This document shows positions 37,300-49,152 of a stretch of 64,000 nt of DNA, piece after piece. Both the position numbers and the translations under genes were made by a program. Every line of letters starts with the position of its first letter. The first letter of the stretch is position 1. The notes beneath the pieces were generated by a model. It saw only the letters and a program-made list of their open reading frames with translations. It was not told where the DNA came from and searched no databases. Location: assembly GCA_021234155.1 (NCBI GenBank), contig JAJEKV010000066.1, positions 310,001-374,000 of the forward strand, read 5' to 3'. This DNA comes from Isoetes taiwanensis (Eukaryota; Streptophyta; Lycopodiopsida; Isoetales; Isoetaceae).

Positions 37300-38620
37300 T
37301 GGTCGTTCAATATGAAGACCTTTGGATGGTCTCTAAATATGAAGACCCTTCGATGGTCCCTAAATATGAAGACCCTTCAATGGTCTCTAAATATGAAGAC
37401 CCTTACGCTCATGGATGGTCTCTTTTTGAGAATCTCACTGGAGATTGTTTACTAGAAATGGGCTAGCATGCTACATAAAGTCCCATTGGAGGCTTTCTTA
37501 TTCAGTTTTATAGGCGTGTCTGATGCTTTGCAAAAGATGGTTTTGTTTTTTGCCACAGCTTTTCATCAAAGGCAATCTTTTTAAACTCAAGATGAATGAT
37601 GGGTTTGCTAATGTTGTGATATCTCATGGTGATGATATCAGTACTTTTGTGGCATCGACATTTTGGTCATGCTAGCTTTCAAGCTCTTTTGAACATGAGC
37701 TGTGATAACCTTGTGGAGGATTGAATGCTTGTGAGGCATGTGCTATTGGTAAGCCACATTGCCACTCATTCTCTGGAGAAAGACATCGTGCTGGCAAAAC
37801 TTCATTAGAAGCTTGGTCTGCTATTAAACCCAATGTTGCTAATTTGTACGATTTTGGTTGGCTGTACTACTTACGTTCATATTCCTAATGAAGAGAGGAA
37901 AAAAAATGATAATTTTGCTAAGGAAGCTATTTTATTTTCCTTAGATATGCCTATAATGCCAAAATATATCACTTTGGGGATATTGCTACTTTTGATGAGC
38001 TTTCCATTTACTTATGCTTCATTCTATTGATGAAATCATGCTCCTGTCACTGCCCCTGCTCCTATTACAAAATCTACCTTTGCTCTTGATGTCCTTGACT
38101 TTGTTCATAATTTTGCCAATGATGATTTTGCTAATATTGATGAGGAAGATCATGTTGGTCTTAATGAGATTGTTCATGAGGTTGCTCATGATGATATTGT
38201 TGCACGTCGAGCATGAAAGCCGACACAATGGATGTTAGAATATCTCACTGATGATCCAATTTCTGTGGAGGGTGCTCTAATATTAGAACACTTGGACAAG
38301 AGCACTTGGTCTCTAGATTCCTTTCTAGTGTGAATGATTTGAACATTTACTTCAAAGGAGACGGGTCTCATTATGTTTTCATTGCCTTATATGTCGATGA
38401 TATATGTTTTGTTTGCAATGATTTACCATGCTTACATCACGTGAAAGTTCTATTGTCTGCAGCTTTTGAGATGGTAGATTTGGGTGAAATTCACTCATGC
38501 CTAGGTATTCATGTGCAATGAGACAGATCTAACGAGGCAGAGTGTGCTGCATTTGTTGCACGTAGAGAATTGGTTTGGTTGCAGTGGTTGATGGATTGGT
38601 TACCGCAAACTTAGTTGGAC
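37300..38620 (+). mobile_element. Ty1/copia retrotransposon remnant
   Basis: Copia pol motifs occur in order with stops and deletions between. The pre-integrase LLWHRHFGHASFQAL is near 37645-37690, with its CEACAIGKPHCHSFSG zinc region in a shifted frame. An integrase tail (HIPNEERKKNDNF) is near 37880. The RT contains ALYVDDI with the catalytic YVDD (38385-38405) and DLGEIHSCLGIHV. The RNase H block is SNEAECAAFVARRELVWLQW near 38530-38590. Most of integrase and the first half of RT are deleted. No LTRs were recognised. Confidence 0.8.
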
Positions 38621-39012
38621 TTTAGAAACAAGAGCTATACAAAGCTGTTCTCGGGATTGTTCAATATTCTGTTGTTACTTGAATTAATTTTGACAGTGCT
38701 TGGTTTTTTTCCTTTTAACCCACAAAGGTTTTTTCGATCCAAGCACTAGATTAAAGATGCAAGGAGGGATGATTGGAGGCACCAATAATTATGAGATACA
38801 AATATTTTGTTGAAAAGGCTAAAGTTGCTGGGAGGGTGTTCGGATTCTCCTTATAAGGAGACGTGCACCTTTGCCTAATATGACATTCTTTGCCTAATAT
38901 GGCACTACACTTGTGCGTAAATATTGATCTCATATTGAATAAAATTTCATCTTGTTTTGTGGGCAAAGTGGTTCTTTCCTTAGCTCCTCTTTGCTGTGTC
39001 TTTCATATATGA

Positions 39013-39270
39013 GGCTCGCATGAAAACGACAAAAACCTCCCGATCCTCTTCTCTCTCAGCAGTACCTTATTCTCTATTCTTTGAAACCATGCAGGGGATG
39101 GGCTTCTCCCTGCTTGGATTGACCAATTTGGCGTTTCTTTCATGCTATGACATGTCCTTTCTCGGCCTTGCCTTTTCTTTAGCCATAATCCTTTGACCTT
39201 CGTCCTCGATCCCATCTTGATAAGGAAGTTCTCTTCTATTCGGGAGGTTTTTGTCGTTTTCATGCGAGCC
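39013..39270. mobile_element. MITE-like element with 30-bp perfect inverted ends
   Basis: The 30 bases at 39013-39042 (GGCTCGCATGAAAACGACAA...) are the exact reverse complement of 39241-39270. The spacer is 198 bp and non-coding. Part of the spacer next to the left arm (39043-39088, CTCTTCTCTCTCAGCAGTACC...) is directly repeated at about 39420-39464 outside the element. No target duplication is visible, so an inverted duplication is an alternative. Confidence 0.6.
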
Positions 39271-39494
39271 CCATTCTAGAATTCCATCGATCCGAGCCCT
39301 CAGATCGAGATTCTAGAGGGGACGAGCATGTATGTCTCGCATGCATGCATTGCATGCCTTTTCTGGTTGGGAGATCGCTATATTAGGCGAGGTTCTTCAT
39401 CAACGTCTCATCGGTGCTTCCTCTTCTCTCTCATCAGTACCTTATTCTCTATTCTTTGAAACCCACCCTCCCCCCTCCCCCCCAATTGTTTAAT

Positions 39495-39600
39495 GTATTT
39501 GTCGCCTGGCACGCGTGACCAACCCCTCTATTTAAAAAGGTTTTTGTTTTGTTGTCGCGTGGCACGCGTGATCAGCCCCTCCACTTTGGGAGGTTTGTTT
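39495..39600. repeat. Two ~50-bp direct repeats
   Basis: GTCGCCTGGCACGCGTGACC at 39500 and GTCGCGTGGCACGCGTGATC at 39554 head two similar units ending in GGTTTNTTTTG. The stretch 39600-40700 shows no recognisable gene. Confidence 0.7.
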
Positions 39601-42600
39601 TGTCACATTTGTTTTAGTGTCGGTGATGTGCAGGTACAGGTTAGCAAGCGGCAGCAACAACAGCTTCGACTTCTCCATTCATGGGTTTTTTGGGAGTGAA
39701 CTCTCAGCCTTACGTTTGTCCAAGCCCCTTGCCGAAGGTTTATAGGAATTAGCTCTCCAAATACTCACCACCATGAGCCAATTATGTAGAGCAATGTGAT
39801 TGGCATGGAATCATACTAAATATTGTCTATACATATCTTATCTTCAGAATCATGCTTATGGATGGAGCCAAGATGATATGGTTCATGGTTGGTCAGTGAA
39901 AACTCTGATACTTGGTTGGTATAAGGTTGCATTTTCCCAATTTCCTTGGATAAAATATATGCAAACAATTGTAGAATAAACATAAGAAACAAAAGAATTG
40001 TGGAATAAATATATGCAAATGTGAAAGAATTTGTTTTGAAAGTGTCACGAGGGTATTCAACTTCGGGATAGTCAGGGAGGGTATTCAACTTATGAAATAA
40101 TTTTGTGATTTAGATGAGTCTAATACCTCAGCTTTCTTGAATACTGGAATTTCAAAAATAGAAAAAGTATTCATCTTATGTAATAGTCAGGTAGGGTAAT
40201 CGACCTATAGAATGCACAGAGTTGATTTAGAACTCTAGACCTCAGTTTTTATGGGAAAGCCATTCCGGCAAAGGAGTTTTTTCATTGGTAGGTATTCAAC
40301 TTCTTATGTAATATGGGCTTGAAACTGCAGGTCGAAATATGGGTGACTTATAGAATAACCCAAAAGTTGAAACCATGAGTCTAATATCCCTATTTCACGA
40401 ATTGATATCTTTTCTAAAATCTAAACCCAAATCAGGAGCCGATAAAAGCACCGGTAAAAAGATGTTCAATTGGAAACGTAAAATTTTAAGCACAAAACAA
40501 CAATGATGCACCAACACAACAGTGGCAATGCAATTGTTGAAGATTCCATGCAATTAATTATACTTGTAATCATATACAAAAGTATCATTCCCAGCATTGG
40601 AGATGAATAGATGCAGCAGCTTCCAGCTGTAGATTCACCTGTACAGAAAAATTGGCGCACATTGTGATATCCCAACCTTAAACTGCAGTTATGCCAATAG
40701 TTACGAGCTGCTTGGTTTCTCAGGATTGTTGTCCAGATAAACTGTTGCATCCTCTTTGAAGTTCTGACAAAACGGACAATATCCTTCTTTCAGTAGCATG
40801 GAGTCCCATTCCTCTTGCTCAAAAGAATTAGCACAATATGGACATTGTACGATCGGTAAAGAAGGGTCAAGAACAAAAAAGTATCTTAGATAATCGAGGT
40901 CCTTGCTGCATTGTTCAACAATAACATGTGATTTCTCCATCTTACTTAACGTGTTGGAAGTCACGCATAACGGACCTGAGTTTTCTTTAGGTAAGGCAAG
41001 CAGACTTCTACTAGCATCGAATGTTAAAGCTGCTTCTGATGTACAAGAAAGTAAAACTTGCATTGTTTCTTCATGGGTAGTTGTTTCCTCAAGAAAAAAT
41101 TCTATCTGAAAACAGGTTACAAAGCATCAAAAAGAAGAAAACAGCTGCTCCCTTTGCACCAATATTTTACCATCATTTTTCAAGTAATACTCTAACATTT
41201 TACCAATGGTAGTTGATCAAACGTTAGAAAAGATCGAAAGATAGGCTGGGAACAGACAACACAGGTCTCTTGAGTTATGCATGGGCAGTGGCAAAGGTGA
41301 TGAGCAATAATAACAACATGGGGCCTCCATTTGCGATCCTTTTCCCTTTTGTGAAGCTGCATGACTGCGACAAGCCAAAGTAGCAATCTCTAGCTTGTCT
41401 ACCCAACTTGTTGGCACCCTGAATTTTTGGAGATTTTCATATGAATCCTGGGCATACATATAACAACCTAGTAACATAAATAAGATTTAAATTTTAATCT
41501 CACGCAGGCATATCAAATCCAAGAACAATAATAATATAACATAAGAATGTAAAGCCTAAGTAGATTTTACAAGCAAACCATGGTTGCTGCAGAGAGCAGT
41601 TTATACCCCTATGTTGAATCCATTCATGTTCAAAGCTTCAAATTACTATGGATACATTGGACTTAAAATTATCAAGATATTGATATTTATTATATTGCAT
41701 TCTTTACACCTTAAGGATTTTCCATGTGATGTAACTTAGAAATGGTTTATGACAAAATGTATCCTGTTTAGAGTCACCAATTTGTTCACCTTGCCTTGCA
41801 AGAGTAACCAGGATGTTCACGAGTGATACACCAGGAAGGGGTTCTCTTGAAACACGTGGAAGGAGAAAGCATGCAATGTTGAACAATGTCTTGGATAAAG
41901 TTGTTCTGAATGGTTCATTCATTGACTGGTCAATGAAGGAGTAGGCAAAGTAAATTTTTGCATTTCTCTGATACTGAGTGCCCTCATTTTTCAGCTCCTT
42001 GATTTTCTGTGCCTAGTCTGCTTCTTTCCGAGACAGTTGTGAAACTTTTTCACATGCCATCTGCCAATAGTTGTAAGAAGCATCTTTAAGCCGCTTTTCT
42101 TGTACCTATCAAGCATTTGATCCCAAGTAAAATAGATGCAATAATAAACAAATGGGATTAGTAAAGAGAGGATAAGAGCTAAGTTTGAACATTTTTATCA
42201 CAAATGGTGAGAAATAAATGCTCAACCATCAAATGGTCCACCTATCATGTGTCCATGAAAGCAAAGCTGATTAATCTGAAGGTTAGTTAAAGGGTGTATG
42301 TTATTCACTATTTTTCCTCCTGCGAATCTAAAACTGGATATTGTTTTGGTGCTCGTGCAAATGATAGAGCCCGTATGGAAACTTTATTGAGTTTCAGCCT
42401 TTTATATTTACAATAAGTATCTCATAGGAAACTTGGCTGTGCTCACCGCATTCTAAATAAGCTTCTTGAGAAGATGATCCGGTAAGTTAGGGTGACCTGC
42501 TTGTTTATATGTCATGCATGCATCCTCGTGACGGGAGCTCCTAATCAACCACTCAGCGTAAGGAATAAACACATCTTCTTACAATTCTGGATGAAGCCTT

Positions 42601-45600
42601 TTTACTGTAAATGCATCATCCCACTGCTGCAACTCGATATGCAGCTGTAAGATTGACCTGTTGATCATGTTAGATATCCTCTATAGAAACTCTAAAAGAC
42701 ATGGAATACCTGAAATCACCCAGCTTTGTGTAAGTCTCAAAAGCATGTGCATATAAACCCTTTCGGCACATAGAGGTAGCACATAGACTCAACTCGTGGG
42801 TATCTGTACTTCTTAACCTATGGGCTACCTGCAAGATGACATCATATACTTTTTCAGAAACCTATTATGACTTGAGAGTTGGTGACTTTCCACAAGACTA
42901 CCTCAATAAGTTTTGTCCATGGACCATATTCAACAAGAATAGCGAGAGCTTTTGACAGTTGGCCTGCAATTAAGTACATGTCGACAGCAGTTTCATGATC
43001 ATTTTTTCCCTCGGTCCACTATGTTTGCCTCTGTATAATTTCTTGTACATTAGCCTTACTGTTTTTGTCTTTGTTATGGATGCATTCTGCTAATGCTTTT
43101 GCTTTATCAAACATTCGAAGGTCAGCATACATTTCCATTGCTTTTTCAACTTGACCAACTTCACAGTATGCTTGGGCTGCTTCCTCAAACTTCCCCTGAA
43201 AAATATTCAATCACTCTAGGTGTTGACAAAAATAACTTACTTTAATTGAGGGAGAAGGATGGGGCGATTCACCTGAAAGGATCGGACAAGAGCAGTAAGA
43301 GATGATTTGTCACATGGTTCTTGATTAAGAAGACTCAAGAGGTCAAGATAGCAGACATCCCTTTATCGTGCAAAACCGTAATGTGCAATTTTCCACCTTT
43401 GTCCCCTCGAAGAGCTTCTATCGCAAGCATTCGCCAATCTGCTCAGTCACACCAACACATGCTACACGATAGGCATGCTCAAAATCTTTAATCAAGATAT
43501 TTCCTCATACTTCATCGACCGAGGTACTTCTATTGTCTGTCTCCAAAAGAAATAGTAATCATTGTAATATACTTGTGACATCTAGATTTTAGTCGCTCAT
43601 AGCTTCGTGGTGTTAAGAAAGAAGAAATAATATTTGAGTCACCCGCATTGTCAAATGATGAAGACGTAACATTCTTGAACCTTGGAAGTCAACAACATAA
43701 CCTTGCAATCGTTGTTGTTGAACGTAAAAATCAGCGCCTTAATGCTCACATTACCATTGCGAATAATAGAGCATTATATTGAATTCCATGTTCAGCAGTA
43801 AATGAGCTTGCATGTTTATCTTGAAACATATTTCTTTTTTTCCGAGATAATCCATAGTTTAAGAGCGAAGACTCAATTTGTATTAATTTGATAGATTAAG
43901 ATACAAAAATACAAACGGCTAATAAGCCGACATCATCAAGGTCTCGTAAATATCAATTCAACAATGGAATAAACAACATGATTGTACAAATTATTTACGC
44001 ACTAGACATAGTAATTGAGAAATTGAACCCCAACCGATATTCGATCCAAAATAAACTTGGAAGAAAACTTATGAAGCAAAAAGTATACTCGAAAGTTAAA
44101 AAGGACTTATGTAATCAGATATGCCCTTCTATATGGATGATCCAGACATAACAGTTTGGGGCGGGTGAGTTGACGATTATGCAACTTGTCGACATGCAAA
44201 CATGTTGTAATTACCCGCAAGTCAATAACAAGGATATTTGTATTTTTGTCAACAACGCAAGGTGAGACCTCTTTTGAAAAGGTCAAGGCAACGATGGCAA
44301 TCACAGGCTTGAATAGGTGAATTGGAAAACCGCTATTTATCCACACTCGACAACAAGACCATTTTTCGTGCCAACAAGCAATCCTTGACTCCTTCCTCCC
44401 CCAACAAACCTACACATTATTGTGCATGAAGTGATGTAAAATATCGTTTTTGCTTTCCAAAAATTGAAAACAAAACACAAAGAAATGGACCTGGAAGGTT
44501 AGTAGGAAACAATAGATTCTAAGGCACAAAAATAATTGGACATTCTGGATCGGAATAGGGAACTGCGCTAGTATCCCACTGTCTATGAAATTATAGAACA
44601 AAAGAAATTTTATCCTTGGAAAAAAGAAGAATGCCCCAGTAAACCCCTTGGCTAATATTATTTTGTATATATTATCGTCCTCAAATACTAATTCAAATTT
44701 GCTCTTATTATGATACAATTCTAGCTACACTGCTAGTTTTCTGCTTGAGACCTTAATGTACCGAATAGCAGATTCGAAAACCCATTCCCTTTCTTTTGTT
44801 CCACTGAATGAGAAAAGCTGCAACTTTGTTTCCTGCACATTAGAAAATTTATTAGAAACACAAAAGTAGTATTGAATTTACACATCATTTCCTCACGTAG
44901 TATGACATAACTTGGCACAGTGTCTAAAGAAGAGGTAAACTACCTAGAGGTAACATTAGCATGAATACTGAATACGAGCTGCAAGAGAGCTATTGGCTTG
45001 TTTGATAAAGGAGGATAATTGCAAATAAGTATGAGTGCATCTCTTGCCATACTACTTGGATTATGTAACTGTTACCCATTGATAAATCACAAGAGATGGT
45101 ATTTTTGCGTGAGAGATAGCTCTATAATGCAGCCAACTGATCTGCTTTCATTTATAGAGTGCTAAAGTTCTCCACAAGACACACACCTGAATAGGGCCGA
45201 CCAATTAGAGGGAGATGCATCAGATATGTGTGAGGCTAACACATAGAAATAACACGTCAAATTATCCTCTCAAGCATGTCTGTTAGCGATCATAACGCAA
45301 ATGTTAAGATTTCTGAGAACTCTCCAAGATTAAAGATGATGCTAACCTGGCAAAGGGTTATTTGTTCCGAAGTAAGAATCAAAAGGTTGCATTCCAGTGA
45401 ATGATCCAATCTTGAAAATACGCAATACTGAGAATTTAACAGGCTATCATTGTGAAATTCATAGATGACAATTTGGTTAAAAAGCTGCACAGCGACACAC
45501 CTCTTATATATTGCAATCTTCTTTACGTAATCTCGACATTTGATTTTCACCTATATAACAAAAATGCAAGTTGCTATTTCGTAAATATTAAAGATCCACA

Positions 45601-46257
45601 ACTTAAACCTAACAGTCACAGAGCTTCTCACAAGAAACAATGTCCTGAATGACAATGTCAGTCATTGCATCCCTAAATGCATACTTTTCTTGGTAGAGTC
45701 CATCAACCTGCTTAAAGAAGCCGACATAATCAGATAAACTAGCATTGTGCAGGGAAAGCCTTTTAGCATAGCAGATATGCATCAGAAATTCCCATCTTTA
45801 AGTAAACATCATACTGTGGAGAAAAGAAGCTGTAACATAGAAATGCTCCCATCATTGCAACCAACAGCAATGAAATCACTTTTTGGACGAGATCGTACAG
45901 CCCAAACCCAATCTGAGGTCTCACATAACGTACTAAGTTGGATGCCATCCTTTGAATAGAACAAGACCTGCATAAAGTGAAGGAAATTCGATAGTTTCTA
46001 GCAATATATCTCAACTTATCAGGCCACTTGCTAATTTGCTTCAAGGTGAATATCCACACTCACCTGTTTGCCAGATCCACCAACACAAAGGTATTTGCTA
46101 TCATGATATGAAACACTGCAAGGATCAAATCCAAGAGGCCTCTCTTTACCAATCTGAAATTGAACTAGAAATGTTTAGCCTATATTTCACTTGCTGTAAA
46201 GACAGCTATACCAACACAAAAACAGACCTGCTTGCCCGCGAAATTGTAAAAGGATAG

Positions 46258-47042
46258 TGATACAGGGTCATAGTACGGGGGAGTGGTCCACGCCGCCAGG
46301 GTTATGGGGCATGGCAAAATATGGCAAAGTTGTGGAAACATGGCAAACATTACTCATGTATCTAGGGACCTTTATTCTTATGGAAAATACAAAGTAAAGG
46401 TGGTTGCACAAACATGGAAGGGGTCGAGGCACTATCATTGGGATGATTATTGGTTGAGGAAAAGATCATAGATAATGTCCTATATGATAAGTCATATAAT
46501 CTAATTAAAGGCAAGGAGATATTTTGAGAAAAAGGCAACTGCCTGCTAAAAAAGGCTAAAGTCGCAGAGAGATCTATAAATAGAACCGAAACTTCAGTTG
46601 GACATATCTCCGCAACCAAAGCTCCAATTGAGGCGATCTTTACCTTGTTGGAACCAGATCGGAGTCTAGCTTCCGAATTGGGGTGGCACATATCCTAGTT
46701 CATCCGTATAAGGGAGTAATGGACGAAAAGATGACAGGGTGTCACATATCACTGCCATAGCGACATCACAGATTTGCAATTATTCTCTGATCTATGGTCT
46801 ACGTGGAATAGCTATGGATTAGCTATGGATTGAATGTTTGCTCAAGAGCTATGTGGAGTAGCCAGATATTGTTTGCCAAGCCAGTTGCCATTTACACTGT
46901 CATAACCTTGTGGACCCGGTTGGGTGGTTAAACGTGCTCGTCAATGTATTTATCTGATATATATGATGTTCTGGGATCTTGTTCTTCAAATAAGATGTTG
47001 TTGTTCAGTTGTTTAGCTTTCCTTAAACAATGAATCGTATCA
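46258..47042 (+). repeat. 5' LTR (785 bp)
   Basis: The LTR starts TGATAC and ends GTATCA. A TATA-like CTATAAATAG at about 46577 is a plausible core promoter and is conserved in the 3' LTR. Confidence 0.95.
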
Positions 47043-47044
47043 AG

Positions 47045-47062
47045 TGGTATCAGAGCGGAGGT
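47045..47062 (+). promoter_or_regulatory. Primer-binding site, tRNA-iMet
   Basis: TGGTATCAGAGC, the standard plant initiator-tRNA-Met primer site, begins two bases after the LTR end. Confidence 0.9.
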
Positions 47063-47124
47063 TTGCGATTCTTTTAGGAACCATGGGCAATGGGATCACC
47101 AGTGGAATTTGGACTCTCTAATCT

Positions 47125-47532
47125 GTGAGAGGAATTAAAGAAGTCAGAACTGATGGATCTAGGAATCTTCCAGAGGGCCGTAAAGATCATTGTTCTTGTA
47201 TGTGCTGCAAGAACTACTATTTTGCTGGAGCATGGCAACAGAATGAAGAGGAGATTATCATTTTGGGGTTCAAAGGAACAGATTTGGATTATCTTAATGG
47301 AGTAAAAGCTTTTATGCATGAAGGGAAATCATATGATTTCAATATTAGAGCAGTTAATGGAACTGAGGTGGATTTGGTGAATATTGCTGCAAGCGAATTT
47401 GGAGCATCAATAGCAGAGAAAAACTCGGTGATTTCGTGGAGAATGCTCGAAGTATATGGACCAACTTGTCGTGAACGAGTTCGGATTATTGGAGAAATTT
47501 CTATAATCCTTTGGGGATTATGGAATAAATAA
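47125..47532 (+). CDS. Unknown 135-aa ORF in the LTR element
   Basis: This is the only sizeable open frame inside the element. It contains CMCCKNYYFAGAW, then EEEIIILGFKGTDLDYLNG and SYDFNIRAVNG, and ends ISIILWGLWNK. There is no gag zinc knuckle, protease or RT motif. I do not recognise the family. It could be a relic of gag, a captured piece, or chance. Confidence 0.35.
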   Translation: MRGIKEVRTDGSRNLPEGRKDHCSCMCCKNYYFAGAWQQNEEEIIILGFKGTDLDYLNGVKAFMHEGKSYDFNIRAVNGTEVDLVNIAASEFGASIAEKNSVISWRMLEVYGPTCRERVRIIGEISIILWGLWNK

Positions 47533-47827
47533 AAGCCTCTTGCTTGGGATTGCAGAGTCAGATCGTGGTGATCTGAGAGGCCGGTTGGCCGTGGTATAAA
47601 TATTTGGCTTGGGAAGTCATTTATATTAACGCTTGACCTTATTTGCAGGTTTGCATAATGTTAAGCATTGGGGAGGAAACTTTACGTACAAGCTGTCAAG
47701 GATATGGGCGCAAAAATTTGGATGTGGAATCTCAAATTGTTTCCTATGGGACAGGCGTATGGGTAAAGTTCCTAAGTTGAATTTCTTTATTTGGATAAAG
47801 AATAGATACTTTTGCTGTGTATATCCA

Positions 47828-48348
47828 TGGTAGATTAGTGACTACGATTGCAACGTAGCCGGCTTGAACACGGTATACTAGATAGGGAATGCCTCTTGGT
47901 AGATTAGTGGTTGTGTCTGCAGCACAATCGGCTTGAACAAAAGAGCATAAGATGTAATTTCTTGGAAGATTAATAATTGTGATTGCAACACAATTGGCTT
48001 GACAAAGTTACATATGTATCTTGGAGATACACTGTATCGTGGTGGCGATACAATCAAGTAGTACCGTGGAGGTACGAAAGATAATAACGTACCATGGACG
48101 TACAAAGGATATATCGTACTGTGGAAGTACGCGGATATCCATAACTGTTTCTAGAGTTTTGCAGGAATTAAAAGAATGGGGACGTGGAGGTTCCAATGGG
48201 TATAAGGTACTGTGGAAGTACAATAACTTATGTAACCATTCTTGAGTTCGCAGGGTCTAGAAACTCCCAGGTGTACGTTGAACATGGGACAATCACCTTG
48301 AGAAGGGATGGATTAAACTGGAACGTACTTGGACGATCGCGGACGATC
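47828..48348 (+). other. Array of short covarying hairpins
   Basis: Type 1 has three ~66-bp units (starts 47828, 47897, 47963). Each folds with loop ATTGCAA or TCTGCAG: stems CTACG/CGTAG (47842-47858), TTGTG/CACAA (47911-47927) and AATTGTG/CACAATT (47975-47995). Type 2 has loops around GTGGA: GTATC/GATAC (48016), GTATCG/CGATAC (48034), GTACC/GGTAC (48061), GTAC/GTAC (48089), GTACT/AGTAC (48116 and again 48207), GGGAC/GTTCC with one G-U pair (48178) and GATCG/CGATC (48335). Both arms change together while the loops persist. This suggests a structured RNA, possibly for packaging or dimerisation (inference). Confidence 0.6.
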
Positions 48349-48353
48349 TCTTT

Positions 48354-48368
48354 TGAGAAGGGATGGAA
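48354..48368 (+). promoter_or_regulatory. Polypurine tract
   Basis: GAGAAGGGATGGAA directly abuts the 3' LTR and would prime plus-strand synthesis. A second similar word (GAGAAGGGATGGA) lies at about 48300. Confidence 0.8.
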
Positions 48369-49152
48369 TGATACAGGGTCATAGCACGGGGGAGTGGTCC
48401 ACGGCGCCAGGGTTATGGGGCATGGCAAAATATGGCAAAGTTGTGGAAACATGGCAAACATTACTCATGTATCTAGGGACCTTTATTCTTATGGAAAATA
48501 CAAGGTAAAGGTGGTTGCACAAACATGGAAGGGGTCGAGGCACTATCATTGGGATGATTATTAGTTGAGAAAAAGATCATAGATAATGTCCTATATGATA
48601 AGTCATATAATCTAATTAAAGGCAAGGAGATATTTTGAGCAAAAGGCAACTGCCTGCTAAAAAAGGCTAAAGTCGCAGAGAGATCTATAAATAGAACCGA
48701 AACTTCAGTTGGACATATCTCCGCAACCAAAGCTCCAATTGAGGCGATCTTTACATTGTTGGAACTGGCTCAGAGTCTAGTTTCCGAATTGGGGCGGACA
48801 TACCCTAGTTCATCCGTATGAGGGAGTAATGGACGCAAAGGTGACAGGGGGTCACATATCACTGCCATAGCGACATCACAGATTTGCAATTATTCTCTGA
48901 TCTATGGTCTACGTGGAGTAGCTATGGATTAGCTATGGATTGAATGTTTGCTCAAGAGCTTTGTGGAGTAGCCAGATATTGTTTGCCAAGCCAGTTGCCA
49001 TTTGCACTGTCATAACCTTGTGGACCCGCTTGGGTGGTTAAACGTGCTCGTCAATGTATTTATCTGATATATATGATGTTCTGGGATCTTGTTCTTCAAA
49101 TAAGATGTTGTTGTTCAGTTATTTAGCTTTCCTTAAACAATGAATCGTATCA
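48369..49152 (+). repeat. 3' LTR (784 bp)
   Basis: It has the same TGATAC...GTATCA ends as the 5' LTR and is followed at once by the GATAG target duplicate and the resumed IFT122 exon. Confidence 0.95.

Larger units (their letters stand above)
46258..49152 (+). mobile_element. Non-autonomous LTR retrotransposon inside IFT122 exon
   Basis: Two LTRs (46258-47042 and 48369-49152) differ at roughly 23 positions plus one indel, about 3 percent. They are flanked by the 5-bp target duplication GATAG (46253-46257 and 49153-49157). A primer-binding site TGGTATCAGAGC (initiator tRNA-Met complement) begins at 47045, and a polypurine tract (GAGAAGGGATGGAA) ends at 48368. The interior is only 1.3 kb and encodes no gag, RT or integrase, so it depends on a helper. 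LTR word similarity to 3300-3885 suggests a gypsy helper. It splits a codon-intact IFT122 exon. Confidence 0.95.
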
